Below, one piece after another: positions 24,053-32,252 of a stretch of 41,940 bases of DNA. The stretch's first letter is position 1, and each line of letters opens with the position of its first letter. The notes beneath the pieces are model-generated. The model had not been told where the DNA came from and ran no database searches. It saw nothing but the letters and a program-made list of their open reading frames with translations. Position numbers and translations under genes: made by a program. The DNA is taken from positions 1-41,940 of the forward strand of contig JBCCSZ010000016.1 of NCBI GenBank assembly GCA_039199225.1. The letters run 5' to 3'. Source of the DNA: JBCCSZ01 sp039199225 (GTDB taxonomy: Bacteria > Bacteroidota > Bacteroidia > Chitinophagales > Saprospiraceae).

Positions 24053-26161
24053 TTAGCGCAACAGCCGCTTACCAGAACGGTATTTCACCAAAAATGCATC
24101 TGGGAAACCCGATTGGCGCACGACCTTTAGAATTTCATACGCTTCCTCTTCGCTGTAATAATCGGCCAGCAAAACCCGCGTCCAATTTTTTTCAGCCAGG
24201 TATTCCGTATCGATTCGGCCCAGACCCTTTACCCGGCTGTAGGCTGGATCATTGGCATCGTATCGCAGAGCTGTCTTAAACTGAATCTTAAAGTGAATGC
24301 CTTGAGGAATGGCGATGACCCTGGAAGCTTGGTCCCTAATGTAGCGTCGTTGAGTAGACGGAGGATTGTCATTAGGGGCGCGGCGTGTAGGTGCTGCAGC
24401 TGGAGTAGACACCCTTGTTTTGGTGGCCGGTGGCTTAGTGGTGGCCACAGTCCTTTCTTTGGTGCTAGCCTCTTGCTGCTTTGGCTTTTCTGCTCCCTTA
24501 TTTCGAAGGCTGGTCGTAGATGGCGGCGGAGGCGTTGTGGAAGCAACGGTCTTTGCCTGGCCTTCCATCGCCTTGGCTTGTAACTGGATGTCTTTGACCA
24601 TGCTGGTAGCTCCGTCGGTCTCGAAAGTATTGAAGTTAATGTGCGCAAATGCCGTCTCGCGATTGCTGGCCTCCAATTGATACTTTTTGCCTGGGATGAG
24701 GCTCAAAGTGTAAGAACCGCCTTCGACTGTCAGGTTTTGCAACAGGCGCTTTTGGCCATCTGCCCTGATTTCAAAAAGCGAAAGAACCGCCAAATCCGAG
24801 TGGAGCTGGCCATTTTCAGAGAGAATTTGTCCTTTTACCGTTGGAACATCCAGCACATCTCCGAAGGAGAAAATATCTTCATCTGTGGTGGAAATCTTCT
24901 CCATGCCGAAAGTCCGGTTGGAAACGAAGAAACCACTGTTGTTGGTAGCTGACCGGACGAAGTAGTAATCGTCGGCGCTAGAGTTGTAGGGCATTCCGAT
25001 GTTTACGACGGTCCCCCAGTCTTCTTCCCGCCCCTTGCTCTTGAAAATATCCAATCCACCGACGGAGGGATGCCCATCGGAAGCAAAGTAGAGGGTTTTT
25101 TCGCCAAGATCATAAAAAGGGGTGACCTCATCGCCGGCGGTGTTGATGCCAGCTCCGGCGTTTTGTGGAAGCGTAAAATCGAATTCATCACTATCGAGCA
25201 GGCGGGAGGTATACCATATGTCTAGGCCCCCTTTACCCCCTGTTCGGTCGGTTACATAATAGAGATACTCTTTATTGCCCATGCTGACCACGAATGGGTG
25301 CGTAGCGGTTGTCCCATCCATTTTGATGTAGTCGCGAAGCTTTTCGGGTGGACTCCATTGACTGCCTTGTCGGCTGATGACATAGAGGTCGCATTCCGAC
25401 TGTATGTCCTGCCAGGCGCGGTCGTTTCGACAGATGGTGAAGTAAAAGCGTTTGTTATCGGAAGAAAAAGCGCCGTTGGCCACTTGTCCTTCGGGCATCA
25501 CTGGAAATTCTGGGGTGACGGAAGGGCTCCACTGTCCGCCACTGCGTTGGGAGCGGAAGATTCGGCTGCGCTGGCCTTTCATGTTTGAGGAGTAGTACAG
25601 GATGTCATTGGAAAAATTGACCGGCGCAAATTCGGAAGCCACCGTGTTGATTTGTTCGCCCAGTTTGTTGATTTCGACCCGGGCATCTGAAGTTTCTGCA
25701 TTCCATTTAAGCGCCAAATCGCAACCTTCCAACTCATTTTGTGCCAGCAACATCCGCTTGGCGGCATTGGCACCTTTGTACTGCTTGATGAAAGTTTGGA
25801 AAGCCTCCTGTGCAGCTTCATATTGTCCATCTTGCTTCAAGCTACGTCCTTTGTAAAAGGCGGCCAGGGGGTAGCGGTCTGCTGCATCACTCACTTGATC
25901 GAATGCCTTGGCAGCTTTCCCATAGGCTTTGAGCCGAAGGTAGCAGGCACCAGCCTTGTATATGTAATCCTTTTTATTCTTTTGGAGCCAGGCTTTTTCA
26001 TACAGCTCGGCAGCATCGGCATACTGGCCTTTATCGAAGAGTAATTCTGCTTGGCGGACTTGCTTTTTGAGATTGTTATTTTGCGACTGCAATGGGCCTG
26101 CAGACAAGAAAATGCAAGTGAAGAGCAATGTGGCGGCCAAGCCTTTCATCCGTTTATTCAT
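24053..26161 (-). CDS. PorE-like TPR-PD40-CRD protein with C-terminal SPOR-like domain
   Basis: A 702-residue exported protein (signal peptide ending GPLQSQ, about residue 26). Domains in order: TPR repeats (about 28-135, RQAELLFDKGQYADAAELYEKA onwards), a PD40/WD40-like propeller (about 165-430, with repeated LYYSSNMKG, RFYFTICRN, LYYVTDRTGGKGGLDIW, LYFASDGHPSVGGLDIF), a carboxypeptidase-regulatory-like domain (about 440-520, VKGQILSENG to LIPGKKYQLEAS), a Pro/Thr/Lys-rich linker (about 540-615) and a C-terminal SPOR-like domain (about 620-702, IHFKIQFKTAL to RVLLADYYSEEEAYEIL). TPR-PD40-CRD followed by OmpA is the layout of the T9SS component PorE; here the peptidoglycan-binding tail is SPOR-like instead. 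Role in the T9SS is inferred. The ATG overlaps the purN end by 8 nt; an ATG at 26149 is an alternative. Confidence 0.85.
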   Translation of the reverse strand: MNKRMKGLAATLLFTCIFLSAGPLQSQNNNLKKQVRQAELLFDKGQYADAAELYEKAWLQKNKKDYIYKAGACYLRLKAYGKAAKAFDQVSDAADRYPLAAFYKGRSLKQDGQYEAAQEAFQTFIKQYKGANAAKRMLLAQNELEGCDLALKWNAETSDARVEINKLGEQINTVASEFAPVNFSNDILYYSSNMKGQRSRIFRSQRSGGQWSPSVTPEFPVMPEGQVANGAFSSDNKRFYFTICRNDRAWQDIQSECDLYVISRQGSQWSPPEKLRDYIKMDGTTATHPFVVSMGNKEYLYYVTDRTGGKGGLDIWYTSRLLDSDEFDFTLPQNAGAGINTAGDEVTPFYDLGEKTLYFASDGHPSVGGLDIFKSKGREEDWGTVVNIGMPYNSSADDYYFVRSATNNSGFFVSNRTFGMEKISTTDEDIFSFGDVLDVPTVKGQILSENGQLHSDLAVLSLFEIRADGQKRLLQNLTVEGGSYTLSLIPGKKYQLEASNRETAFAHINFNTFETDGATSMVKDIQLQAKAMEGQAKTVASTTPPPPSTTSLRNKGAEKPKQQEASTKERTVATTKPPATKTRVSTPAAAPTRRAPNDNPPSTQRRYIRDQASRVIAIPQGIHFKIQFKTALRYDANDPAYSRVKGLGRIDTEYLAEKNWTRVLLADYYSEEEAYEILKVVRQSGFPDAFLVKYRSGKRLLR

Positions 26162-26738
26162 TCGTTTGTTGTTGTGGAACGAGCAAAGACTCGATGATTT
26201 CCGGAAAATGCTCGTGTTCCAGCGATTGTACTTTCCGGGCAATGTCTTCGGGGCCATCTTCCGGCCCTATGGGGCAACTTTTCTGAAAGATAATGCTCCC
26301 TTCATCGTATTGCTCATTCACGTAGTGTATTGTAATGCCACTTTCGCTGTCACGGGCTTCGTAAACAGCCTTGTGGACATGCATGCCATACATGCCTTTG
26401 CCACCGTATTTGGGCAATAATGCAGGATGAATATTGATAATTTTATCCCGATAGGATTGCACTAAGTAGCTGGGTATAAGCCACAAAAAGCCCGCCAATA
26501 CAATAAAATCGATTGGATATATGGCAAAATCCTTGAGAATGTTCTCGGATTGATAAAAGTATGTTTTGTTGATGAGCAGCGTCGGAATGTTGTGGGCTTC
26601 TGCAATTTCCAGGACGCCGGCTGTGGGCTTATTACAAACGATCAGGCGAATGCGGACATCGTCTGTGTCTTTGAAATGCTCGATGATCCGGAGGGCGTTG
26701 CTGCCTCTGCCGGATGCGAATATGGCTATGTTCTTCAT
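26154..26738 (-). CDS. purN: Phosphoribosylglycinamide formyltransferase (PurN)
   Basis: PurN transfers a formyl group from 10-formyltetrahydrofolate to GAR, the third step of purine synthesis, in the cytoplasm. The 194-residue length is normal. The N-terminal IAIFASGRGSNALRIIEHF holds the phosphate-binding loop. The catalytic Asn-His pair is in IINIHPALLPKYGGKGMYG, and the Asp is in HYVNEQYDEGSIIFQ. It lies 11 nt after the beta-propeller gene and overlaps the PD40-SPOR gene by 8 nt, so all three are probably one transcript. This pairing of a purine enzyme with envelope proteins may have no functional meaning. Confidence 0.97.
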   Translation of the reverse strand: MKNIAIFASGRGSNALRIIEHFKDTDDVRIRLIVCNKPTAGVLEIAEAHNIPTLLINKTYFYQSENILKDFAIYPIDFIVLAGFLWLIPSYLVQSYRDKIINIHPALLPKYGGKGMYGMHVHKAVYEARDSESGITIHYVNEQYDEGSIIFQKSCPIGPEDGPEDIARKVQSLEHEHFPEIIESLLVPQQQTNE

Positions 26739-26749
26739 TGTGATGGGTG

Positions 26750-28360
26750 TTAGCTTCCAAATGCCAGTTTAGCAAATCTATATCTTCTACCTCGTTCTCC
26801 ATAAATCACCATTTCTCTACGGCCCGATTGTTTGCACACTTTGGGGCGTGTGATGATGTCGGCCTCCCGATTGTTGAACAGCGGATAGGTTTTTAAGCTG
26901 CCGTCTTTGTGTAATTCGGCCAGGGCAATGACGGAATTCTGTCCGTTGTAGTTGTACAAACGCCGGTCTCGATTGTTAAAATTGCGGCTGTTGTCATTGA
27001 AAATGAAATAGATTTTATCGCGAACAATCGACATGGCATAAGAGGAGAAATATCCACCATCATTGGTGGTCACCTGTCGCTTGGGAATATGGGTTGCCCA
27101 TTCAATCTCCCCATTTGGACGGATGTTGACGACGATGATGTCGTTGTAGTTGTAATAATAATTGACCGTGAAGTTGCCGTAGAAATAATCCCGAAAGGTC
27201 TGTTCCTCCACGAAATATTGCTCGGCAATGAGCAAAGCGCCACCATCGCTGCGCAAAATGAGGTGGTCCAGCGAGTATTGATACAATTCTGTTTGTCGTT
27301 TGGCCTTGCCAGCATCTTCAGCATTTTTCAATCGCTCCCGCTTCCGGTCCGAAAGGTTGACGGTCAGAAAGTCAAAATCGAACTGTTTGAGGTTTTTGTT
27401 GAACACCTCCTTTGTTTCGGCATTCAAGCGAAAGAAGTAAGTCCCTTTGATGCTGTAATTGCCGATGTCTGAATAGAAACCGGAGCAAATGAGGTTGCCG
27501 TCGTCTGCTACTCGGAAAGTGAGATCGGTAATAAATTTTTCTTCCAGATTGATGCGGTATTCTTCGGCTTCGTTGCCATCTCGGGTGTAGGCCAAGATGG
27601 TATATTGATAGGTGGGGCGCCCTTTGCGTCTTACCCGCCCTCTTTCGGAATACACAACCCCTAACAAATAGACATTGCCTTCATTGTCGACTCGGTATTC
27701 CTCCACGTTGAATATTTCGTCGTTGTATGGCAGAGTGATGTCGCGGCTCCAGATTTCGTTGAACTCCTTATCGAACACCCGAAGAGCAAAGCGTTCTGGC
27801 TGCTTTTTCTGATACGGCAATTCGTTGTAGATCAAGATTTTGGAGCTGTCGCGAGAGATGTGGTTGTCGAAATAGCCCTCTTTGACTTTGTTGCGGGTGT
27901 CTATTTCGCCAATTTTCACCAGGTTTTTGCGCAATTGAAGGCTTTTTAGGCTTACTTCCTGGGCAAAGAGGTAGTTTTTTCGCTTCGCCTGGTTGTTGTA
28001 AGAACTCAGAAGGAAAATCTTTCCTCCAATCATAAGCACATCTTCCAACTCAAGGTTTTTGTTTTTGTATTTCAGTGGAATTTCATTGGCCTTTTTGAGC
28101 TTCATCCGCTTGTCGTAAGACTCGATGAAGATTTTTTGGGTGTTGGAAGCTGTTAGTCCCGTTTGATTTTTCTCTCTCAAGACGTAGAACCCCTGCTTGT
28201 TGATTCCGATGATCTTGGAAATGGTTGTTCCATTGGGCTCTTTCAGCTCTGTTCCCCACTCGATATCGGCTGGAATCGAGCTGGGTTGTGCAAAAAGTGA
28301 AATGGTAAAACAGGTGAAGAAGAGAGCCAACAGTTTATGGATAATCACAGGTTGTTGCAT
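26750..28360 (-). CDS. Secreted beta-propeller-like protein of unknown function
   Basis: A 536-residue protein with a signal peptide (LLALFFTCFTISLFAQ, cleavage near residue 25). The mature part is made of recurring beta-strand units of about 45-60 residues, with motifs such as GFYVLREKNQ, NVYLLGVVYSERG, NLICSGFYSDIGNY, ALLIAEQYFVEEQT and KIYFIFNDNSRN, suggesting a six- or seven-bladed propeller (inference). There is no T9SS sorting domain or lipobox, so it may stay in the periplasm. Similar proteins recur in Saprospiraceae-type genomes, but I do not know a characterised member. It is the first gene of the propeller-purN-PD40/SPOR run. Function unknown. Confidence 0.75.
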   Translation of the reverse strand: MQQPVIIHKLLALFFTCFTISLFAQPSSIPADIEWGTELKEPNGTTISKIIGINKQGFYVLREKNQTGLTASNTQKIFIESYDKRMKLKKANEIPLKYKNKNLELEDVLMIGGKIFLLSSYNNQAKRKNYLFAQEVSLKSLQLRKNLVKIGEIDTRNKVKEGYFDNHISRDSSKILIYNELPYQKKQPERFALRVFDKEFNEIWSRDITLPYNDEIFNVEEYRVDNEGNVYLLGVVYSERGRVRRKGRPTYQYTILAYTRDGNEAEEYRINLEEKFITDLTFRVADDGNLICSGFYSDIGNYSIKGTYFFRLNAETKEVFNKNLKQFDFDFLTVNLSDRKRERLKNAEDAGKAKRQTELYQYSLDHLILRSDGGALLIAEQYFVEEQTFRDYFYGNFTVNYYYNYNDIIVVNIRPNGEIEWATHIPKRQVTTNDGGYFSSYAMSIVRDKIYFIFNDNSRNFNNRDRRLYNYNGQNSVIALAELHKDGSLKTYPLFNNREADIITRPKVCKQSGRREMVIYGERGRRYRFAKLAFGS

Positions 28361-28418
28361 ATGCTTTTAGGTAATGGAGGCGAACTTAAATGACAAAATA
28401 AATGACGGCGCTAAAATA

Positions 28419-28426
28419 CAAAGATA
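28419..28426 (-). promoter_or_regulatory. Candidate -7 promoter element of the propeller-purN-PD40 operon
   Basis: On the minus strand this reads TATCTTTG, the same -7 sequence as before rpsL. It would give a leader of about 55 nt before the ATG at 28360. No matching -33 TTTG is seen. Confidence 0.42.
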
Positions 28427-28530
28427 TATCATCGCTTCCGCTGTTTAAACGCTTTGCGAAAGGGCAAAATTCTAAAGGAAAAGTTAAGAAGTTGCTTCGT
28501 TTACCTGAATTGATCTGTAGTAGGCAATCT

Positions 28531-29433
28531 TTAAGTCCCTATTTGACGATACCTGGAGGCATTTGCTGCATCCATGCGCGACATGATTCGTCGAACCTGC
28601 GATTTTTGGGTTCTATCGCCCTGTTTATAAATCTCGATGACCTCCGACGATTTGGCGTTGATGAACGTCTGGATAATCATTGAATTGGGATAGGCTTTAT
28701 TGACCTTTTCTATTTCCGTCAATGCTTGTTCGATGACTGCTCGTCCGGCTACCACGTCTTTGTGCATAATGTCTAAGCCCTGGCGGTGATAGTCGTATAA
28801 GGCACGGCGTAGTGGGCGAACGCGGGGGTTGAGGATGTTTTCAATCATCCAGAAGCGATTCCGGTTGGCATCCAACGAGCGCCATCCCTTGAATTTAGAA
28901 GCTACGCTTTGAGGAATGGTATTGACGATATCCTGAGCTGTTTGCAAATGCTGTTCTCCTCCAAAAGGGGCGAAAGAGTCGTAATCCAATCCCAATATGT
29001 AGTAAATGTAGAAGCCTAAAATAGAAGACAGGTTGGAGCTGAACCCGTTGGGGATGAACTCGATTGGCTGAGTAGGCTGGTACTCAAAGCCGATGTCTTT
29101 ATCGTTGTGAGACAGGATGACGGTTTCGTATTTACTATTGAAGACTGGCCGGGTGGCCTGTATTTGCATATTGGCTTTGAAGCTAACCTCAGATACTTCC
29201 TCCGTGATGGTTATTTGAATATTGACATTGATCCGCTCTTCAACCTCAAAGGCATCACCCGTCCATTTTTGGTTGTTGATGAAGTTTTCCATTGCATTTC
29301 GCATGTCCTGAAAGATGGCAGGATCGACGAGTCGTAATTGAGGCGTATTGATGGTGACGGAGGCATTGATTTCCTGTGCCTGCAACGAAACCATCCAAAA
29401 AATGGCGAAACAAGTAAATATGATGCGCTTCAT
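28531..29433 (-). CDS. PorD-like protein (DUF4835 family), T9SS-associated
   Basis: A 300-residue protein with a signal peptide (IIFTCFAIFWMVSLQAQ, cleavage after residue 20). The body matches the DUF4835/PorD family by its start (EINASVTINTPQLRLVDPAIFQDMRNAMENFINNQKWT), the ILSHNDKDIGFEYQPTQPIEF stretch, the YYILGLDYDSFAPFGGEQHLQTAQDIVN block and the GWRSLDANRNRFWMIENILNPRVRPLRRALYDYHRQGLD block. Family members are linked to type IX secretion, and this fits the four T9SS cargo proteins in the window. The location downstream of bamD-rpoZ-coaBC is the usual Bacteroidota order, which strengthens the call. Its molecular role is unresolved. The gap from coaBC is 61 nt. Confidence 0.88.
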   Translation of the reverse strand: MKRIIFTCFAIFWMVSLQAQEINASVTINTPQLRLVDPAIFQDMRNAMENFINNQKWTGDAFEVEERINVNIQITITEEVSEVSFKANMQIQATRPVFNSKYETVILSHNDKDIGFEYQPTQPIEFIPNGFSSNLSSILGFYIYYILGLDYDSFAPFGGEQHLQTAQDIVNTIPQSVASKFKGWRSLDANRNRFWMIENILNPRVRPLRRALYDYHRQGLDIMHKDVVAGRAVIEQALTEIEKVNKAYPNSMIIQTFINAKSSEVIEIYKQGDRTQKSQVRRIMSRMDAANASRYRQIGT

Positions 29434-29494
29434 GTGAAAGTTTTTGAATTGCGATTACACTCGCTTACTGATACGATCTTTGCTCGCTTAAGGT

Positions 29495-30712
29495 TTAAGC
29501 CGGCTGGTGATTAATGGTATCCAGGCGGACGATTAGCTCGTTGATGATGTCAACCGCCACGGCATCCTTAGGCTTTAACTCAAAATGGCGAATCTTATTG
29601 TCCGGATGTATGATTGTGATCTTGTTGGTGTCGTGGTTGAAGCCAGCGCCTTTGTCTTGCAAAGAGTTTAAGACGATGAAATCAAAATTTTTCCGTTCGA
29701 GCTTTCCTTTGGCGTTTTCGATTTCATTGTTGGTCTCCAATGCGAATCCGACCAGTAATTGGTTTTTCTTTTTGATTTTTCCCAAGGAGGCGGCAATATC
29801 GGTTGTTTTGACTAAGTTGACTTGCATGCTATCCCCTTTCTTTTTGATTTTGCTGTTTGCAACTTGTGCTGGGCGATAGTCTGCAACGGCAGCGGCGAGA
29901 ATAGCCGCCTGTACGGATGGAAATACAGCACTGGCAGCTTCGTACATTTGCTGGGCGGATTCCACCTGGGTCAGTCGGATGCGCGGGTGTTTGGGCTTTA
30001 GTCGGGAGGGGCCGAGGATGAGTTCTACTGTTGCTCCCTTGGTGGCAGCGGCCTCTGCAAGGGCTATACCCATCTTGCCGGAGGAGCGATTGCCGATAAA
30101 GCGCACGGGGTCCAGGCTTTCGTAGGTAGGACCAGCTGTAACAAGGATTTTTTGACCTTTTAAGGGTTGGTCTTCTCGAAAAAAGCTTGCGAGCATACCG
30201 ACAATGTCCTCTGGTTCTGCCATTCGGCCGGCCCCACTCAGCCCGCTGGCCAACTCTCCATGTCCCACTGGAATGAGTCGATTGCCATAAGACTGCAGGC
30301 GGTCCACGTTGGCTTGAGTGGCTGGATGCGCCCACATATCAAGGTCCATTGCCGGAGCGAAAAATACGGGGCATCTGGCGGAGAGATAGGTGGCGACAAT
30401 GATGTTGTCTGCAATGCCATTGGCCAACTTACCCAAGGTCGTGGCGGTGGCCGGAGCGATCAGCATGGCGTCGGCCCATAGGCCCATATCAACATGATTG
30501 TTCCAGCTTTCACCGGAGCTTACGTTGGTATAGACATTCTTCTTGGATAAGGTAGAAAGCGTCAGAGGTGTGATAAAAGCCGAAGCCGCTTCTGTCATCA
30601 AGACTTGAACTTCGGCTCCGGCTTTTACCAGTAAACGCGTGAGGAAGGCAGCTTTGTAAGCCGCTATGCTACCCGAGATTCCGAGTAGTATCTTTTTGCC
30701 TTTCAAACTCAT
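29495..30712 (-). CDS. coaBC: Bifunctional phosphopantothenoylcysteine decarboxylase / phosphopantothenate-cysteine ligase
   Basis: CoaBC performs two consecutive steps of coenzyme A synthesis: joining cysteine to phosphopantothenate, then decarboxylation. The 405-residue length is normal. The flavin decarboxylase half (about 1-180) has GISGSIAAYKAAFL, a likely catalytic His in WNNHVDMGLW, APATATTLGKLANGIADN and APAMDLDMW. The ligase half (about 185-400) begins GQKILVTAGPTYESLDPVRFIGNRSSGKMG, holds ILAAAVADYRP and a late FALETNNEIENAKGKLERKNFDFIVLN. It lies 36 nt after rpoZ and 61 nt before porD in one operon. Confidence 0.97.
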   Translation of the reverse strand: MSLKGKKILLGISGSIAAYKAAFLTRLLVKAGAEVQVLMTEAASAFITPLTLSTLSKKNVYTNVSSGESWNNHVDMGLWADAMLIAPATATTLGKLANGIADNIIVATYLSARCPVFFAPAMDLDMWAHPATQANVDRLQSYGNRLIPVGHGELASGLSGAGRMAEPEDIVGMLASFFREDQPLKGQKILVTAGPTYESLDPVRFIGNRSSGKMGIALAEAAATKGATVELILGPSRLKPKHPRIRLTQVESAQQMYEAASAVFPSVQAAILAAAVADYRPAQVANSKIKKKGDSMQVNLVKTTDIAASLGKIKKKNQLLVGFALETNNEIENAKGKLERKNFDFIVLNSLQDKGAGFNHDTNKITIIHPDNKIRHFELKPKDAVAVDIINELIVRLDTINHQPA

Positions 30713-30748
30713 GGAGCTGAGGGTAGGGCATGAGGTAATACAAATAGC

Positions 30749-31090
30749 TTACGCAGAAGGCTTTTTCTCTTCCCGGTAGCGATAGTGAAGGTCGTCTTCC
30801 AGGAATTCTTCTGTAGCGATAATGACTGGATTGGGAAGTCGCTCGTAAAACTTGGAGATTTCAATTTGCTCCTTGTTTTCATGGATTTCCTCAATGGTAT
30901 CGGAAGCAACGGCAAATTCTTCCAATTTGGAATGCAATTCGTGCTTTAGATCGACAGAAATTTGGCTGGCACGCTTGCTGATAACTGCGATGGCTTCGTA
31001 AATGTTGCCCGTAACCTTAGACATACCAAATACATCTCTCGCTTGGATGTTGGCTTCGAGGCCCTGGACCTTTGACTTGATATCGCTCAT
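30749..31090 (-). CDS. rpoZ: DNA-directed RNA polymerase omega subunit (RpoZ-like)
   Basis: A 113-residue protein of the Rpb6/omega family as found in Bacteroidota. The core shows GNIYEAIAVISKRASQISVDLKHELHSKLEEF, the conserved Ala/Arg helix that clamps the beta-prime subunit, followed by an acidic, helical C-terminal extension. Omega aids assembly and stability of RNA polymerase. Its ATG overlaps the bamD stop by 4 nt (ATGA), implying translational coupling, and coaBC follows by 36 nt. The bamD-rpoZ-coaBC order is conserved in this phylum and supports the call for a protein with little sequence identity to the E. coli subunit. Confidence 0.9.
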   Translation of the reverse strand: MSDIKSKVQGLEANIQARDVFGMSKVTGNIYEAIAVISKRASQISVDLKHELHSKLEEFAVASDTIEEIHENKEQIEISKFYERLPNPVIIATEEFLEDDLHYRYREEKKPSA

Positions 31091-31920
31091 TGTTTGGATG
31101 CTTTTAGCTGCTTATCCGTAAGAGTGCGAATCTCTTTGACAGCGGTTTTTTTGATAGATTGTACTTCTTTTCTGTATTCACTTTTCTTGTAACGTCCCAA
31201 AAAGAGCCCTGCATATTTCTCTGCCTCTTCAAATCGCTCTTGCTTTTTCTCGTATATACTATTGATTGCCAGCAAATAAGATGACTTTACTTGCATGTAA
31301 CGGATTTTTTCGGCATTGGTTGTCTCTGGATAATCCCGAAGAACATTTTCGAAGGAGCGGTTGGCCGCCTGGTACTGGCGAAGGTCAAAATACAAGGTGG
31401 CTTCGTCAACGGCCTTTCGCTCCATCTTACGGCGCATCTCATCGATCAACAAATTGCACTTTTCTACCCGAGGACTGGTGGGGTAGGTATTCACAAAAAG
31501 CTGAAATCCATCAATGGCCTTAGAGGAATACGTCTGATCCAACCTGAAGTTGGGAGACATTTGATAGTTGGAGTAGGCCGCCATGTAATCAGCTTCTTCC
31601 CGATATTGACTGTTGGGAAATGTATTGGAAAAATTCTTAAAGTAATAGTTGGAAGAGATGTACTTACCGAGTTGGTAGTGGGTGTAGGCATAATAAAAAT
31701 ATACCTTTTCTGCTTCCACCTTACCACGTAAGCCACTGATAATCAGTTCGAAAAGGGTCTGTGCCTTCAAATAGTCACCGTTTTCGTAGTATTCGAAGGA
31801 TTTCTTGTATAGAAGGGTATTGTCACCACTAGAACGCACACGTTCGAATTCACTCTTGCAAGCAAAAAGGCTGAACATTAAGATACCAGTGACGAGAAGT
31901 GGGAAAAATCTTGATTTCAT
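31087..31920 (-). CDS. bamD: Outer membrane assembly lipoprotein BamD
   Basis: BamD is the essential lipoprotein partner of BamA in inserting beta-barrel proteins into the outer membrane. The 277-residue product starts at the ATG 31918-31920 with a lipoprotein signal ending LMFSLFAC (Cys at about residue 21). Five TPR-like units follow, including NTLLYKKSFEYYENGDYLKAQTLFE, VYFYYAYTHYQLGKYISSNYYFKNFSNTFPNSQYREEADYMAAYSNYQ and the DYPETTNAEKIRYMQVKSSYLLA block. An in-frame ATG 30 nt upstream would destroy the signal peptide order. It is the first gene of the bamD-rpoZ-coaBC-porD operon, and its promoter-like element lies only 8 nt before the ATG. Confidence 0.93.
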   Translation of the reverse strand: MKSRFFPLLVTGILMFSLFACKSEFERVRSSGDNTLLYKKSFEYYENGDYLKAQTLFELIISGLRGKVEAEKVYFYYAYTHYQLGKYISSNYYFKNFSNTFPNSQYREEADYMAAYSNYQMSPNFRLDQTYSSKAIDGFQLFVNTYPTSPRVEKCNLLIDEMRRKMERKAVDEATLYFDLRQYQAANRSFENVLRDYPETTNAEKIRYMQVKSSYLLAINSIYEKKQERFEEAEKYAGLFLGRYKKSEYRKEVQSIKKTAVKEIRTLTDKQLKASKQ

Positions 31921-31927
31921 AAGCATG

Positions 31928-31958
31928 CAAAAATACGCTTTTTGAAGCAATTAAACAA
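31928..31958 (-). promoter_or_regulatory. Bacteroidota-type promoter of the bamD operon
   Basis: On the minus strand a TTG (31956-31958) is followed after 20 nt by TATTTTTG (31928-31935), fitting TTG-N19/20-TAnnTTTG. Transcription would start 2 to 4 nt before the bamD ATG at 31920, making the message nearly leaderless if this promoter is used. Confidence 0.45.
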
Positions 31959-32252
31959 TTAAATCTTCCGCATCCTGCCCAGCTGTTATGCCGGATGAAC
32001 GCTGGCAGGCTAATTGTACCTAAGAATATTGTTTAAACAACGAAATGGCTATCTGTACAAATTTCTCAAAGTTCCTCTTACTACAACGCTAAATCAGTCC
32101 ATTTAAAGTGCGTTTGACAAAGAAAATAGTTGTATTGGCTGCTTCAGGACTATTTTATGAAAGTGTTAAAAAGGGTACAACTTCCTGATTTTTAGGCTTA
32201 AATGGCTTAATTTTTATGGCGAATCCACTTCGGTGTACAAAATCCAGCATTA
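31959..32252. other. Intergenic region between divergent bamD and cytochrome/monooxygenase genes
   Basis: About 290 noncoding bases. Apart from the bamD promoter at one edge, I see no hairpin, repeat or RNA gene, and no clear TAnnTTTG element serving the plus-strand gene at 32253. Confidence 0.5.
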
